The position numbers and the translations under genes are program-made. The notes under the pieces are model-generated. The model was not told where the DNA came from. It saw nothing but the letters and a program-made list of their open reading frames with translations, and did no database searches. Source: Bradyrhizobium sp. AUGA SZCCT0158 (GTDB lineage: Bacteria; Pseudomonadota; Alphaproteobacteria; Rhizobiales; Xanthobacteraceae). Taken from it: a stretch of 64,000 bases of DNA. This document shows positions 56,332-64,000 of this stretch, in pieces. The stretch lies in assembly GCF_018130065.1 (NCBI RefSeq), contig NZ_JAFCME010000006.1, positions 248,001 to 312,000 on the forward strand, read 5' to 3'. Each line of letters opens with the position of its first letter. Within the stretch, counting starts at the first letter, position 1.

Positions 56332-58164
56332 GTGCGCATTCTCGGCATCTCGGCATTCTACCACGATAGCGCCGCGGCTCTGCTGATGGACGGCAAGATC
56401 GTCGCTGCCGCACAGGAAGAGCGTTTCACGCGCAGGAAGCACGATCCGAACTTTCCGGCCGCCGCGATCCGTTATTGCCTGTCGGCGGCGGGCATCAGGG
56501 CAAGCGAACTCGACCACGTCGTGTTCTACGAAAAACCGTTCCTCAAATTCGAGCGCCTGCTCGAGACCTACCTTGCATTTGCACCACGGGGCTTTCAGTC
56601 GTTCCGGAAGGCGATCCCGGTCTGGCTAAAGGAGAAGCTGTTTCAAAAGCGCCTGCTCCGCGACCATCTCCTGGAGATCGACGGCAGTGTCGATTGGGAA
56701 GCCAAACTGCTGTTCGCCGATCATCACCAGAGCCACGCGGCGTCGGCGTTCTTTGCCTCGCCGTTTGCCGAGTCCGCGATCCTGACGCTGGACGGCGTCG
56801 GGGAATGGACGACGACGTCGGCCGGCTACGGCAAGGACAATACGCTCGACCTGACGCGCGAGATCAACTTCCCGCACTCGGTGGGGCTGCTTTATTCGGC
56901 CTTCACCTATTACACCGGCTTCAGGGTCAATTCCGGCGAGTACAAGGTGATGGGCCTCGCGCCCTACGGCGAGCCGAAATATACCAAACTGATCCTCGAC
57001 CATCTCGTCGACCTCAAGGACGACGGCAGCTTCCGGCTTGATCTGCAATATTTCGATTATTGCACCGGCCTGACCATGACCAACGGCCGGTTCGACAAGC
57101 TGTTCGGCGGCAAACCGCGCGAGCCGTCCGAGCGCCTCGACCAGCGCCACATGGATCTGGCCGCTTCCGTGCAGCAGGTAACGGAAGAGATCGTGCTGCG
57201 GCTGACCCGCAGTCTGGCCCGCGAGGGGCAATCGGAGAACCTGTGTCTGGCCGGCGGCGTGGCGCTGAACTGCGTCGCCAACGGAAAAATTCTGCGGGAG
57301 CGCACCTTCAAGAACATATGGGTGCAGCCCGCCGCGGGCGACGCCGGCGGCGCGGTGGGCGCCGCGTTGGCGGCGTATTATCAATTTGCCGGCATGCCGC
57401 GCGCGACTCCCGCCGGCGATGCCATGGCCGGCGGCTATCTCGGGCCGTCATTCGTGCAAGCCGAGATCGAGCAGCGCCTGGCGCAGGCGGGGGCGGTGTT
57501 CACTGCGCTCACCGATGACGCGCTGATCGAAAGCACCGTCAAAGCACTGGTTGCGGAGAAAGCAGTAGGCTGGTTCCAGGGACGGATGGAATTCGGCCCG
57601 CGCGCACTTGGGGCGCGGTCGATCCTCGGCGATCCCCGGTCACCGAGGATGCAGAGCTCGCTCAACCTGCGGGTCAAGTTCCGCGAGAGCTTTCGTCCCT
57701 TTGCACCGGCCGTGCTGCGCGAGGATGTCGCCGAATGGTTCGAACTCGACGGCGACAGTCCGTACATGCAGATCGTCGCCGATGTGCTGAAAAAGCACCG
57801 CCGGCCCGCCAATCCCGGCGATGAAAAGCTGTTCGGCATCGAGCGGCTCAATATCCCGCGCTCGGACATCCCGGCCGTAACGCATGTGGATTATTCGGCG
57901 CGGATACAGACCGTGCATGCCGACACCAATGCGCGCTTTCATGCGCTGCTGACGGCCTTCAAGGCCGAAACCGGGTGTCCGGTGCTGGTCAACACCAGCT
58001 TCAATGTCCGGGGCGAGCCGATCGTGTGCACGCCGGAAGACGCCTTCCGCTGCTTCATGGGCAGCGATATCGAAGTGCTGGTGATCGGCAATTGCTTCCT
58101 GCTCAAGGAAGACCAGCCGGCGTCGCTGAAGCTCGACTACAAGAATGCGTTCGAGCTCGACTGA
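56332..58164 (+). CDS. Carbamoyltransferase (NodU/CmcH/SxtI family)
   Basis: A 610-residue protein from a GTG at 56332; the frame reaches back to 56206 over the DUF5989-like gene. The N-terminal Kae1-like domain reads VRILGISAFYHDSAAALLMD with metal histidines in FADHHQSHAASAF, and the C-terminal YrdC-like domain carries GRMEFGPRALGARSILGDPR and NTSFNVRGEPIVCTPEDAF. The family transfers a carbamoyl group from carbamoyl phosphate via a carbamoyl-adenylate to a hydroxyl, as in Nod factor, cephamycin and saxitoxin synthesis. With SxtJ upstream it probably modifies a glycan or lipid; the substrate is unknown and no nod genes are present. Confidence 0.92.
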   Translation: MRILGISAFYHDSAAALLMDGKIVAAAQEERFTRRKHDPNFPAAAIRYCLSAAGIRASELDHVVFYEKPFLKFERLLETYLAFAPRGFQSFRKAIPVWLKEKLFQKRLLRDHLLEIDGSVDWEAKLLFADHHQSHAASAFFASPFAESAILTLDGVGEWTTTSAGYGKDNTLDLTREINFPHSVGLLYSAFTYYTGFRVNSGEYKVMGLAPYGEPKYTKLILDHLVDLKDDGSFRLDLQYFDYCTGLTMTNGRFDKLFGGKPREPSERLDQRHMDLAASVQQVTEEIVLRLTRSLAREGQSENLCLAGGVALNCVANGKILRERTFKNIWVQPAAGDAGGAVGAALAAYYQFAGMPRATPAGDAMAGGYLGPSFVQAEIEQRLAQAGAVFTALTDDALIESTVKALVAEKAVGWFQGRMEFGPRALGARSILGDPRSPRMQSSLNLRVKFRESFRPFAPAVLREDVAEWFELDGDSPYMQIVADVLKKHRRPANPGDEKLFGIERLNIPRSDIPAVTHVDYSARIQTVHADTNARFHALLTAFKAETGCPVLVNTSFNVRGEPIVCTPEDAFRCFMGSDIEVLVIGNCFLLKEDQPASLKLDYKNAFELD

Positions 58165-58287
58165 TCGAACGGCGCGGCGGATCGCGAGTTTCAGACATGC
58201 ACGGATTTGGAGGTTCAGAACTTTGTCGATGGGAAACGAGGAAGGTTGCCTAACCCATTTGCGGGCTGTATTGATCCGCCCCGATGG

Positions 58288-58361
58288 GGCCACGTGGCGG
58301 AGTGGTTACGCAACGGTCTGCAAAACCGTGTACACCAGTTCAATTCTGGTCGTGGCCTCCA
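58288..58361 (+). tRNA. tRNA-Cys (anticodon GCA)
   Basis: A 74-nt cloverleaf with encoded CCA: acceptor GGCCACG/CGTGGCC, anticodon stem ACGGT/ACCGT with loop CTGCAAA (GCA), and T-arm CCAG/CTGG with loop TTCAATT. No integrase is adjacent. Confidence 0.95.
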
Positions 58362-58435
58362 TCCATATAATCAATAACTTAGGTCGATTATGTGAGAGGC
58401 CGGACGAGCCTCAGGCCGTCGTCAGGTCCAAGCGC

Positions 58436-58615
58436 TCAGCAGGAGGCGTACCAGCCTTCAGGAAACGGAACCAGCGGCCAAGGGGCGCGGTTGTCGTTGG
58501 CGGGGCGCGGCGTCCGGCGAAAGGGCAGGGTCTGGGCCACGAAATCATCCTCCGGTATTGGCGCAATGGCCGTTTTCACGGCGTCCAGCAATAGGTCGAA
58601 CTCAACTTCGCTCAT
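58436..58615 (-). CDS. Hypothetical small acidic protein
   Basis: A 59-residue protein starting at the ATG at 58615 (CCGGAGAGCGCG upstream): MSEVEFDLLLDAVKTAIAPI, then DDFVAQTLPFRRTPRPANDN and WPLVPFPEGWYASC. One amphipathic helix is followed by a proline-rich tail with a terminal cysteine. The PANDN segment is frequent in short alphaproteobacterial proteins. Convergent with tRNA-Cys. The longer frame from 58789 has no support. No known domain. Confidence 0.6.
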   Translation of the reverse strand: MSEVEFDLLLDAVKTAIAPIPEDDFVAQTLPFRRTPRPANDNRAPWPLVPFPEGWYASC

Positions 58616-58869
58616 CGCGCTCTCCGGGGTTCCAGAGCGCACGTTCTCAAAACCGGTTTGTTTCCAGATTGAACGGATCGATCCAATTTTATCGATCGGC
58701 CAACCACGGCAAACGTAGTTACTAAATGGTTGATTCCCCGAGGGCCACGGTAGACCCGAACGCCCGGCATAAAGTGTGAGAAAAATCACATTCCACGAAA
58801 ATTATTCCGCGTATTCGGTCGGATGACGTCCGTGCTGTCAAGCCGGACCCGACCAAGGGAGATGCGGAC

Positions 58870-59127
58870 ATGAAGACGCACGTGGCGCGAGTTGGAGCGG
58901 TACGCAGCCGGGTCCGTCGCGCTTCGATCGTCGGAATGCTCCTCGCGCTGTTCGCAGCAGGGTCGGCTAACGCCCAACAGGGTACGCCCGAGCAACGCCG
59001 GGCCTGCACGCCCGACGTCTACCGCCTGTGCGCCGGCGAAATCCCGAACGCGCGCGCCATCACCGCCTGCCTGCGCCGGCAGAAGGGAAGCCTGAGCCCG
59101 GCATGTGCGGCGGTGTTCGAGCAGTAG
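58870..59127 (+). CDS. Secreted small four-cysteine protein
   Basis: An 85-residue protein with a signal peptide (SRVRRASIVGMLLALFAAG, cleavage near ANA/QQG). The mature part has a conserved cysteine pattern: ACTPDVYRLCAGEIPNARAI, TACLRRQKGSLSPACAAVFE, suggesting two disulfides in the periplasm. GGAGATGCGGAC precedes the ATG. The CTPDVxRLC...CLxxxKxxLSPAC pattern is a common rhizobial family of unknown function. Confidence 0.8.
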   Translation: MKTHVARVGAVRSRVRRASIVGMLLALFAAGSANAQQGTPEQRRACTPDVYRLCAGEIPNARAITACLRRQKGSLSPACAAVFEQ

Positions 59128-59220
59128 CCCGCTGCTGCACCCCCAGGGCGCGACGCCTGTTCTCTTTACGAAGCGGGATCATTTCCTTAGATGCGATGAA
59201 AACTTCGCATTCAGGGAGCG

Positions 59221-60156
59221 ATGCCGTCCATGAAAGCCACTGGATTGAAGGGCCCGCTTGCGGGCAAGGTCGCGCTGGTCGCAGGCGCCACCCGCGGCGC
59301 CGGCCGCGGCATTGCCGTCCAATTGGGGGCGGCCGGGGCGACGGTCTACGTGACCGGGCGCACGACGCGACAGGCGCCGTCAGAGATGAACCGGCCGGAG
59401 ACGATCGAGGAAACCGCTGATCTGGTGAATGCGGCCGGTGGCCATGGCATCGCGGTTCAGGTCGATCATCTCGAACCCACACAGGTGCAGGGCCTGGTCG
59501 ATCGCATCGCATTCGAGCAGGGCGCCTTGCATATCCTCGTGAACGACATCTGGGGCGCCACCCGGATGGAGTGGAACAAGCCGGTCTGGGAATCCTCTCT
59601 CGACTATGGCCTGCGTACGCTCCGCCTCGCCATCGATACCCACGCCATCACCAGCCATTTCGCCGCGCCCTTGCTGATCAAGACACGCGGCGGATTGGTG
59701 GTCGAGATGACCGACGGTACCGACGCCTACAACGCCACGAATTACCGGGTCTCGTTCTTCTACGATCTGGCCAAGGCCGCGGTGAACCGCATGGCCTTCG
59801 CTTTGGCCCATGAACTGGCGCCGCACGGCGGAGCGGCTGTTGCGCTGACGCCGGGGTGGCTTCGGTCGGAAGCGATGCTCGATGCCTACCGTGTCACTGA
59901 AGCGAACTGGCACGACGCCACCAAGGTCCAGCCGCATTTTGCGATATCGGAGAGCCCGGCCTTCGTCGGCCGCGCCGTCACCGCACTTGCCGGTGATCAG
60001 GACGTTGCGCGCTGGAATGGAAAATCGCTGTCGAGCGGCGAATTGGCAAAAATATACGGATTTACCGACCTCGACGGCAGCAGGCCCGATGCGTGGCGCT
60101 ACGTCGTCGAGGTCCAGGACGCCGGCCGGCCCGCCGACGTCACCGGCTATCGCTGA
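59221..60156 (+). CDS. Short-chain dehydrogenase/reductase
   Basis: A 311-residue Rossmann-fold enzyme: cofactor loop VAGATRGAGRGIAVQLG (TGxxxGxG type) with following TGRTTRQAP, which suggests NADP use, and the active-site pair in FFYDLAKAAVNRMAFA (Tyr and Lys). The usual NNAG is replaced by VNDIWG. ATG codons at 59221 and 59230 are possible. It converges with the TetR gene 15 bp away. The substrate cannot be inferred. Confidence 0.88.
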   Translation: MPSMKATGLKGPLAGKVALVAGATRGAGRGIAVQLGAAGATVYVTGRTTRQAPSEMNRPETIEETADLVNAAGGHGIAVQVDHLEPTQVQGLVDRIAFEQGALHILVNDIWGATRMEWNKPVWESSLDYGLRTLRLAIDTHAITSHFAAPLLIKTRGGLVVEMTDGTDAYNATNYRVSFFYDLAKAAVNRMAFALAHELAPHGGAAVALTPGWLRSEAMLDAYRVTEANWHDATKVQPHFAISESPAFVGRAVTALAGDQDVARWNGKSLSSGELAKIYGFTDLDGSRPDAWRYVVEVQDAGRPADVTGYR

Positions 60157-60171
60157 CACGACGCGTTCTGG

Positions 60172-60828
60172 TCACATCTCCAGCGCCGCCAGGTTCTTCG
60201 GCAGCATCCGCTTGAACAGCGTCAGCATGCGCGCGGCTTGCTTCGGCTCCAGCGCGATGGCGTGGCGCACGGTGGCTGCGATCAGCGTCATGACCAGCTG
60301 CGAAAACGACGCCAGCGCAGGAGAGGGCGCATTCGGCGCGATCCGCCGCAGCGCCTCGTCGAGTAGACCGGCGAGATAGGCGCCGTCTTCCTCGTCGAGT
60401 TTTTGTAGCGCCCGGTCGGCCTGGGTGGCTTGCCAGATGTCGCGCATCACAGGTTCGTCGTTGAACATCTGGTAGTAGCTGTCGACAATACGACAGAGCG
60501 CCGGATGCAGGTCCCGGGCGCTCTTTACCGACGCCAGATCGCGGCGGACGCAATCTCGGCCAACGGCGTTGTAGCGTTCCGCCAGCGTGCCGATAATCGC
60601 GGTCTTGTCGGGGAAGTACTGATAGAGCGAGCCGAAGGCTACGCCGGTCCGCTCGACAATGTCGCTCATCCGGAACGCTTCGCTGCCTTTCTCGGCCATG
60701 ATTTCCGCCGCACTTTCAAGGATGCGCTCGAACCGCTCCCGGCTGCGCTGCTGCGTCGGAACCAGCCGCGCCAGGCCTTGCGCGCCGGCTTCGGCCGGGT
60801 CCGTTCCGGTTTTCTTCCTCGCCGCCAT
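60172..60828 (-). CDS. TetR-family transcriptional regulator
   Basis: A 218-residue repressor. The N-terminal HTH reads SRERFERILESAAEIMAEKG, SEAFRMSDIVERTGVAFGSL, YQYFPDKTAIIGTLAERYNA; the rest is a helical ligand-binding domain. The ATG at 60828 is favoured over 60891, which would place the operator inside the gene. It is divergent from the NmrA-like gene at 60930, and a palindrome in the shared 101-bp gap overlaps the likely -10 of that gene, so it probably represses the 60930-62239 operon and itself. Confidence 0.9.
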   Translation of the reverse strand: MAARKKTGTDPAEAGAQGLARLVPTQQRSRERFERILESAAEIMAEKGSEAFRMSDIVERTGVAFGSLYQYFPDKTAIIGTLAERYNAVGRDCVRRDLASVKSARDLHPALCRIVDSYYQMFNDEPVMRDIWQATQADRALQKLDEEDGAYLAGLLDEALRRIAPNAPSPALASFSQLVMTLIAATVRHAIALEPKQAARMLTLFKRMLPKNLAALEM

Positions 60829-60878
60829 CCGCCACCCCCGTTCAAAAAAACCCTTGACCAATTCAATACGAGAGTTTA

Positions 60879-60897
60879 TCGCATTTAACAAATGCGA
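60879..60897. promoter_or_regulatory. TetR operator palindrome
   Basis: TCGCATTT-AAC-AAATGCGA, perfect 8-base arms, with further outer symmetry ACGAG (60868-60872) and CTCGT. A possible promoter for 60930 lies at TTGACC (60854-60859) with TATCGC 17 bases on, so the palindrome covers the -10 and start of transcription. Confidence 0.75.
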
Positions 60898-60929
60898 GAT
60901 ATCCTCGTGTTTAATGAAAGGGAATTCCG

Positions 60930-61751
60930 ATGTCGCAACTCCCGATCCTGATCATTGGCGGTACCGGCAAAACCGGCGCGCGCGTTGGCGCGCTGCTGCA
61001 GGCGCAAGGCGTCGCCACCCGCCCGGTTTCACGCTCCACTTCCGTGCCGTTCGACTGGAATGATCCGCAGACCTGGCCTGCCGCGCTGGACGGCATATCG
61101 AGCGCCTATGTCACCTACCAGCCGGATCTGGCGGTGGAGGGATCGACCGAGGCGATCACCGAACTCAGCCGGCTGGCGCGCGAAAACGGGCTGCAGCGCC
61201 TCGTGCTGCTGTCGGGCCGCGGCGAGCCCGGCGCGCAACGCGCCGAAGCGGCGTTGCAGGCCTCCGGCGTGCCATGGACCATCGTCCGCGCCAGCTGGTT
61301 CAACCAGAATTTCTCGGAAGGCTATCTGCTCGACGGCGTCAAGGCGGGCGAGGTCGCCCTGCCGGCGGGCGCGGTGCTCGAACCCTTCATCGACGCCGAC
61401 GATATTGCCGACGTGGTGGTAGCGGCGCTCAACGACGAGCGTCACGCCGGCAAGCTCTATGAAGTGACGGGCCCGCGCGCGCTCTCTTTTGCACAAGCCG
61501 TGACCGAGATATCGACCGCCGCCGGCCGGCCGATCGGATACCGGCAGATCTCGCCGGAAGCGTTTGCCGCCGGCATGCGGCCGTTCGTCCCCGAAGAGAT
61601 CATCGCTCTCATGAACGAACTCTTCACCGTCGTGCTCGACGGGCGCAACAGCCGCATTGCCGATGGCGTCGAGCAGGCGCTCGGCCGTCCGGCCCGCGAT
61701 TTTGCCGATTATGCCGGCAGGGTGGCTGCGACCGGCGTCTGGAGGGGATGA
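60930..61751 (+). CDS. NmrA-like NAD(P)-binding protein
   Basis: A 273-residue atypical [21 protein letters not shown] is the GxxGxxG cofactor loop, followed by [19 protein letters not shown] and [20 protein letters not shown], characteristic of NmrA/AzoB-like quinone or redox-sensing proteins, without the Tyr-Lys pair of classical SDRs. First gene of a unit with DUF1772 (ATGA overlap) and divergent from its probable regulator. Relatives are often induced by electrophiles or quinones; that is only a suggestion here. Confidence 0.88.
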   Translation: MSQLPILIIGGTGKTGARVGALLQAQGVATRPVSRSTSVPFDWNDPQTWPAALDGISSAYVTYQPDLAVEGSTEAITELSRLARENGLQRLVLLSGRGEPGAQRAEAALQASGVPWTIVRASWFNQNFSEGYLLDGVKAGEVALPAGAVLEPFIDADDIADVVVAALNDERHAGKLYEVTGPRALSFAQAVTEISTAAGRPIGYRQISPEAFAAGMRPFVPEEIIALMNELFTVVLDGRNSRIADGVEQALGRPARDFADYAGRVAATGVWRG

Positions 61752-62239
61752 CCATGCTTCAATCTGCTATCACCGGATTGCTGTGGTTTTCCGCCATCGG
61801 CTGCGGATTGCTCGCGGGACTCTACTTCGCCTTCTCCACCTTCATCATGACGGCGCTCGGCCGCATCGGTCAGGTGGCAGGCATCACGGCGATGAACGCC
61901 GTCAACGCCGTGATCGTGCAGTCGCTGTTCATGCCGCTCTTCCTGGGGACCACGCTTGCGAGCCTGCTGCTGGCGGTTGCAGGCCTGCTTCGTTGGGGCG
62001 AGCCAGGCGCGATCGCGATGCTGGCCGGCGGCGTGCTCTATGTGATCGGCATGTTCGTATGCACGGCCGTCTTCAACGTGCCCTTGAACAACGCGCTGGC
62101 CGCCGTCGATCCCGCAAGTACCGAGGCCGCACCGCTATGGGCGCGCTATCTGACCGACTGGACGCTGTGGAACCATGTCCGGACGATTGCATCCACCGCG
62201 GCCTGTGCGCTGTTCATCTGGGCGATCGCGGTGAGATAG
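61748..62239 (+). CDS. DUF1772 (anthrone oxygenase-like) membrane protein
   Basis: A 163-residue protein with four membrane helices ([60 protein letters not shown] and [17 protein letters not shown]). Family marks are [12 protein letters not shown] near the start and [13 protein letters not shown] with the [15 protein letters not shown] segment. DUF1772 proteins include enzymes acting on anthrones and many of unknown role. It overlaps the NmrA-like gene by four bases, pointing to a shared function on aromatic or quinone compounds. Confidence 0.88.
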   Translation: MTMLQSAITGLLWFSAIGCGLLAGLYFAFSTFIMTALGRIGQVAGITAMNAVNAVIVQSLFMPLFLGTTLASLLLAVAGLLRWGEPGAIAMLAGGVLYVIGMFVCTAVFNVPLNNALAAVDPASTEAAPLWARYLTDWTLWNHVRTIASTAACALFIWAIAVR

Positions 62240-62373
62240 GGCGACACGCGCCATCGGTGCGCCGCGGCGTTCATTCGACCTTTGGACAGTCGTCAACTCT
62301 CTGGAGCTTCGACAGGGTTGGAGGCATATTGTTGCCAACCGCCATTAACGGCGGAAATGACAGAGGGCGTCGC

Positions 62374-62826
62374 ATGAGGATTTTCCCGATACTCGCGATC
62401 GGTTTGGCTCTGGCACTTGGCGCATGCGGCAGGGATCCTGGGCCCAAGGGTGATGCAGGTCCGCAGGGGCCGGCCGGGCCTCAAGGGGCGCAAGGCGTGC
62501 AGGGTATCGCGGGAGCGCAGGGCCAGGCTGGCGCACAAGGGCCTCAAGGCCCTCAGGGCGCGCCGGGTCCCAAGGGCGAGGCGGGTCCAAAGGGCGAGCT
62601 CGGCCCCAAGGGTGAACCGGGTCCCAAGGGTGACACCGGTGACAAGGGTCCCAAGGGCGACAAGGGTGAGGCAGGCGTCGCCGTTCGAGCCGTTCAGGCC
62701 GACGGGTCGGTAAGCTGCGAATCGACGGAAACGTTGGTGTCTGTGTTCTGCCCGGGTGGCGGTGCCGCTGATGGCGCCAAATGCGGGACCGCCCCGACCG
62801 TCGGTTTGTGCCTGCGAAAGCCGTAA
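62374..62826 (+). CDS. Collagen-like lipoprotein
   Basis: A 150-residue protein. The ATG at 62374 (GAGGG upstream) opens a lipoprotein signal ([15 protein letters not shown], Cys at residue 18). Residues 23-100 are about 26 Gly-X-Y triplets ([16 protein letters not shown], later [16 protein letters not shown]), rich in GPKG and GDKG units that stabilise triple helices by Lys-Asp/Glu contacts. A C-terminal part of about 50 residues contains four cysteines ([34 protein letters not shown]), a probable trimerisation or folding cap. Likely trimeric on the outer membrane. The very long frame from 61657 is chance. Confidence 0.85.
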   Translation: MRIFPILAIGLALALGACGRDPGPKGDAGPQGPAGPQGAQGVQGIAGAQGQAGAQGPQGPQGAPGPKGEAGPKGELGPKGEPGPKGDTGDKGPKGDKGEAGVAVRAVQADGSVSCESTETLVSVFCPGGGAADGAKCGTAPTVGLCLRKP

Positions 62827-63274
62827 GCCAAACCGGACTCTGATTGCGAACTATGATTTTCGCGCGCGCCGGTTCACCCGGCGGCTTCGATCTGGCTGAT
62901 CTCGGTGAGGCCATCTCAGCGCGGATGAACGGTCGCTGCGCAAAGGCGAGATTGGATGCTGGCTCCCTGTCCGAAGGCGCTCACTCCAAATCAATTTCGC
63001 GAGCAGAAAGAACTCTCTAGGATTGTTCGCAATCTCGATCATAAAGTGTTTCGGGTTGCTGCGATACCACCAACGCCGTTGCCGTGAGCTGTCGAGGGAT
63101 GCGCGTCGTGCTCTACTGAGCCACAATTAGACAGATCCCTCTTTTGGTGGCACCACGTTAATCGTTCATGTGTTTTTCGCCTTGGCCGGCCCTATTGAAA
63201 CTCCGTAAGTGACTGTTTTAACACTGCTATCGCAATTGGGTTCGTTCTGCCTATTTGGAAGATATCTTTCCAGA
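62827..63274. other. Intergenic, no clear gene
   Basis: A minus-strand frame from an ATG at 63042 begins MIEIANNPREFFLLAKLIWS but turns into arginine-rich shadow. GC content drops here relative to the core genes, as it does in the island. No repeat or hairpin stands out. Confidence 0.35.
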
Positions 63275-63625
63275 CTAACCAGGCGGCTTTTTCACCTTTG
63301 AATGGGCGCGTTGCGCGTAACGTTCGAGCGCCGCGAGTTGCCGAATACGCGCATCGAGCTTGCCAGAGTCGGTCAGCTCTAACAGCTCACCGATTTGGTT
63401 GAATACCTTTGCACGTTCAATTTCGATTTGTCGGAGGCGCTGATACATCTCATCCAACAGCGGAGCATCGACGTCGAAAGGGCCGATCGTTCTATTGATC
63501 GTCACCGCTGCCAAGCCGTGGCGAAGCGCGTTCATTCGCGAACGCGCCTTGCCTTCTTGGGTTTTCGGACCGCGGCTTTTAGCGGCGTTGCGCCGGTTTG
63601 CAAGGAGTTGCCGAGGCGATGCCAT
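63275..63625 (-). CDS. Hypothetical protein with RRNAAKSRGPKT N-terminus
   Basis: A 116-residue protein from the ATG at 63625. It begins ASPRQLLANRRNAAKSRGPK then TQEGKARSRMNALRHGLA, a conserved basic block found in many uncharacterised bacterial proteins, often in accessory regions. The rest is helical (DAPLLDEMYQRLRQIEIERA, KLDARIRQLAALERYAQR). It starts 4 bases after the stop of the upstream gene at 63630, so the two form an operon. DNA binding by the basic start is plausible but unproven. Confidence 0.7.
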   Translation of the reverse strand: MASPRQLLANRRNAAKSRGPKTQEGKARSRMNALRHGLAAVTINRTIGPFDVDAPLLDEMYQRLRQIEIERAKVFNQIGELLELTDSGKLDARIRQLAALERYAQRAHSKVKKPPG

Positions 63626-63629
63626 GACT

Positions 63630-64000
63630 CTACTTTTTGGCCCCCGACTCCTGGTCCGGAGTCTTCGCCGCAATGGCGTTAGTCGTCGCCGAGCGCAATG
63701 CCTCAGCAGTTCCGCTGGAGGACTCCTCTAACTCCTTCAAGAACCGGTCCAAACGCTTTTGTGCTGAGACGATCAAGCGATCGATTGTTGCCAACGCCGG
63801 CAACGCCCGCTGGAAAGCTTCAACATCGAGAGCATTTTGTGGATAGCCGGCGTTCTCGATCATCTTAGCCATGCCGGGCCGGGAGGCGGGGTCAGCGAAC
63901 CATCTCGTGGCCTTCTGGTCCGCGTCAATCATCACGGCAGCCTCGGCACCTGGGATGGCTGCGCCCTCGTGAGTTTTGCTTAGCAGCGAGACCAGTGCTG
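63630..64000 (-). CDS. Hypothetical protein, 5' end beyond the window
   Basis: A minus-strand frame open from the right edge (LVSLLSKTHEGAAIPGAEAA) through VMIDADQKATRWFADPASRP and RLIVSAQKRLDRFLKELEES to a TAG at 63630-63632. An ATG at 63935 could start a 101-residue protein, but the residues before it read equally well, so the gene is probably longer. The coiled-coil end (ATIDRLIVSAQKRLDRFLKE) suggests a structural or DNA-associated role. Operon partner of 63275-63625. Confidence 0.65.
   Translation of the reverse strand, partial: ALVSLLSKTHEGAAIPGAEAAVMIDADQKATRWFADPASRPGMAKMIENAGYPQNALDVEAFQRALPALATIDRLIVSAQKRLDRFLKELEESSSGTAEALRSATTNAIAAKTPDQESGAKK

Noticed and set aside
54944..58164. 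Carbamoyltransferase locus as nodulation gene nodU
   Set aside because: No other nod genes or nod boxes are present, and the SxtJ neighbour points to the wider carbamoyltransferase family.
61657..62826. 389-codon frame ending in the collagen-like protein
   Set aside because: The first 239 codons run out of frame through the NmrA-like and DUF1772 genes; the real start is the lipoprotein ATG at 62374.

Overview
The window looks like chromosomal DNA of a Bradyrhizobium-type alphaproteobacterium. The basis is high GC with strong third-position bias, the AapJQMP amino-acid transporter, a Cpa/Tad pilus locus, an SxtJ/carbamoyltransferase pair, and many very small protein families that I know mainly from Bradyrhizobium (WLSSPGL-tail proteins, LVVGT proteins, Asp/Arg-rich and His/Tyr-rich secreted proteins). 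It splits sharply into two parts at a tRNA-Arg gene near 19.8 kb.

Positions 1 to about 19,730 are a genomic island. Its right end is a tyrosine recombinase (18,640-19,704), translationally coupled to a 57-residue partner, ending 28 bp before the 3' end of an intact tRNA-Arg(TCT). The left end lies outside the window. The island has low gene density: mostly proteins of 30-130 residues, hairpin terminators, dispersed repeats and broken genes. Broken genes include a ClpP-like protease, a Ku fragment, a ligase fragment, an alpha/beta-hydrolase fragment and several small families interrupted by single-base frameshifts. Intact items include two lysine-rich histone-H1-like proteins, two tandem double-glycine-leader peptides, a phasin-like protein, an ATP-dependent ligase core, a receiver-domain protein and several two- or three-gene operons of tiny proteins. 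One such operon (10,136-10,736) sits between inward-facing copies of a ~110-bp repeat, with a third copy at 6.6 kb.

Positions 19.8-62.8 kb are dense core-type chromosome. In order: an alpha-2-macroglobulin/PBP1C pair; a GT39, PAP2, GT2 and lipid-A N-terminal-domain cluster probably modifying an envelope glycolipid; a Na/phosphate symporter-PhoU fusion; a PilZ protein; a partial Tad locus (tadD, cpaE, cpaD, cpaC and a cpaB reduced by in-frame deletions, with no cpaF, tadB, tadC or pilin in view); a remnant of a PLP lyase; the aapJQMP operon; cysK; a four-gene RND efflux operon (outer-membrane factor, adaptor, two pumps); a DTW-domain tRNA modification enzyme; SxtJ, a shrunken DUF5989-like gene and a carbamoyltransferase; tRNA-Cys; and a divergent TetR/NmrA/DUF1772 unit with a clear operator palindrome. 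A collagen-like lipoprotein follows. Two small genes at the right edge, one running off the window, may begin another accessory segment.

The large core ORFs are unbroken over thousands of bases while the island holds at least six frameshifted genes. I therefore read the island breaks as real decay rather than sequencing error. No rRNA, CRISPR array, transposase or replication origin was seen.
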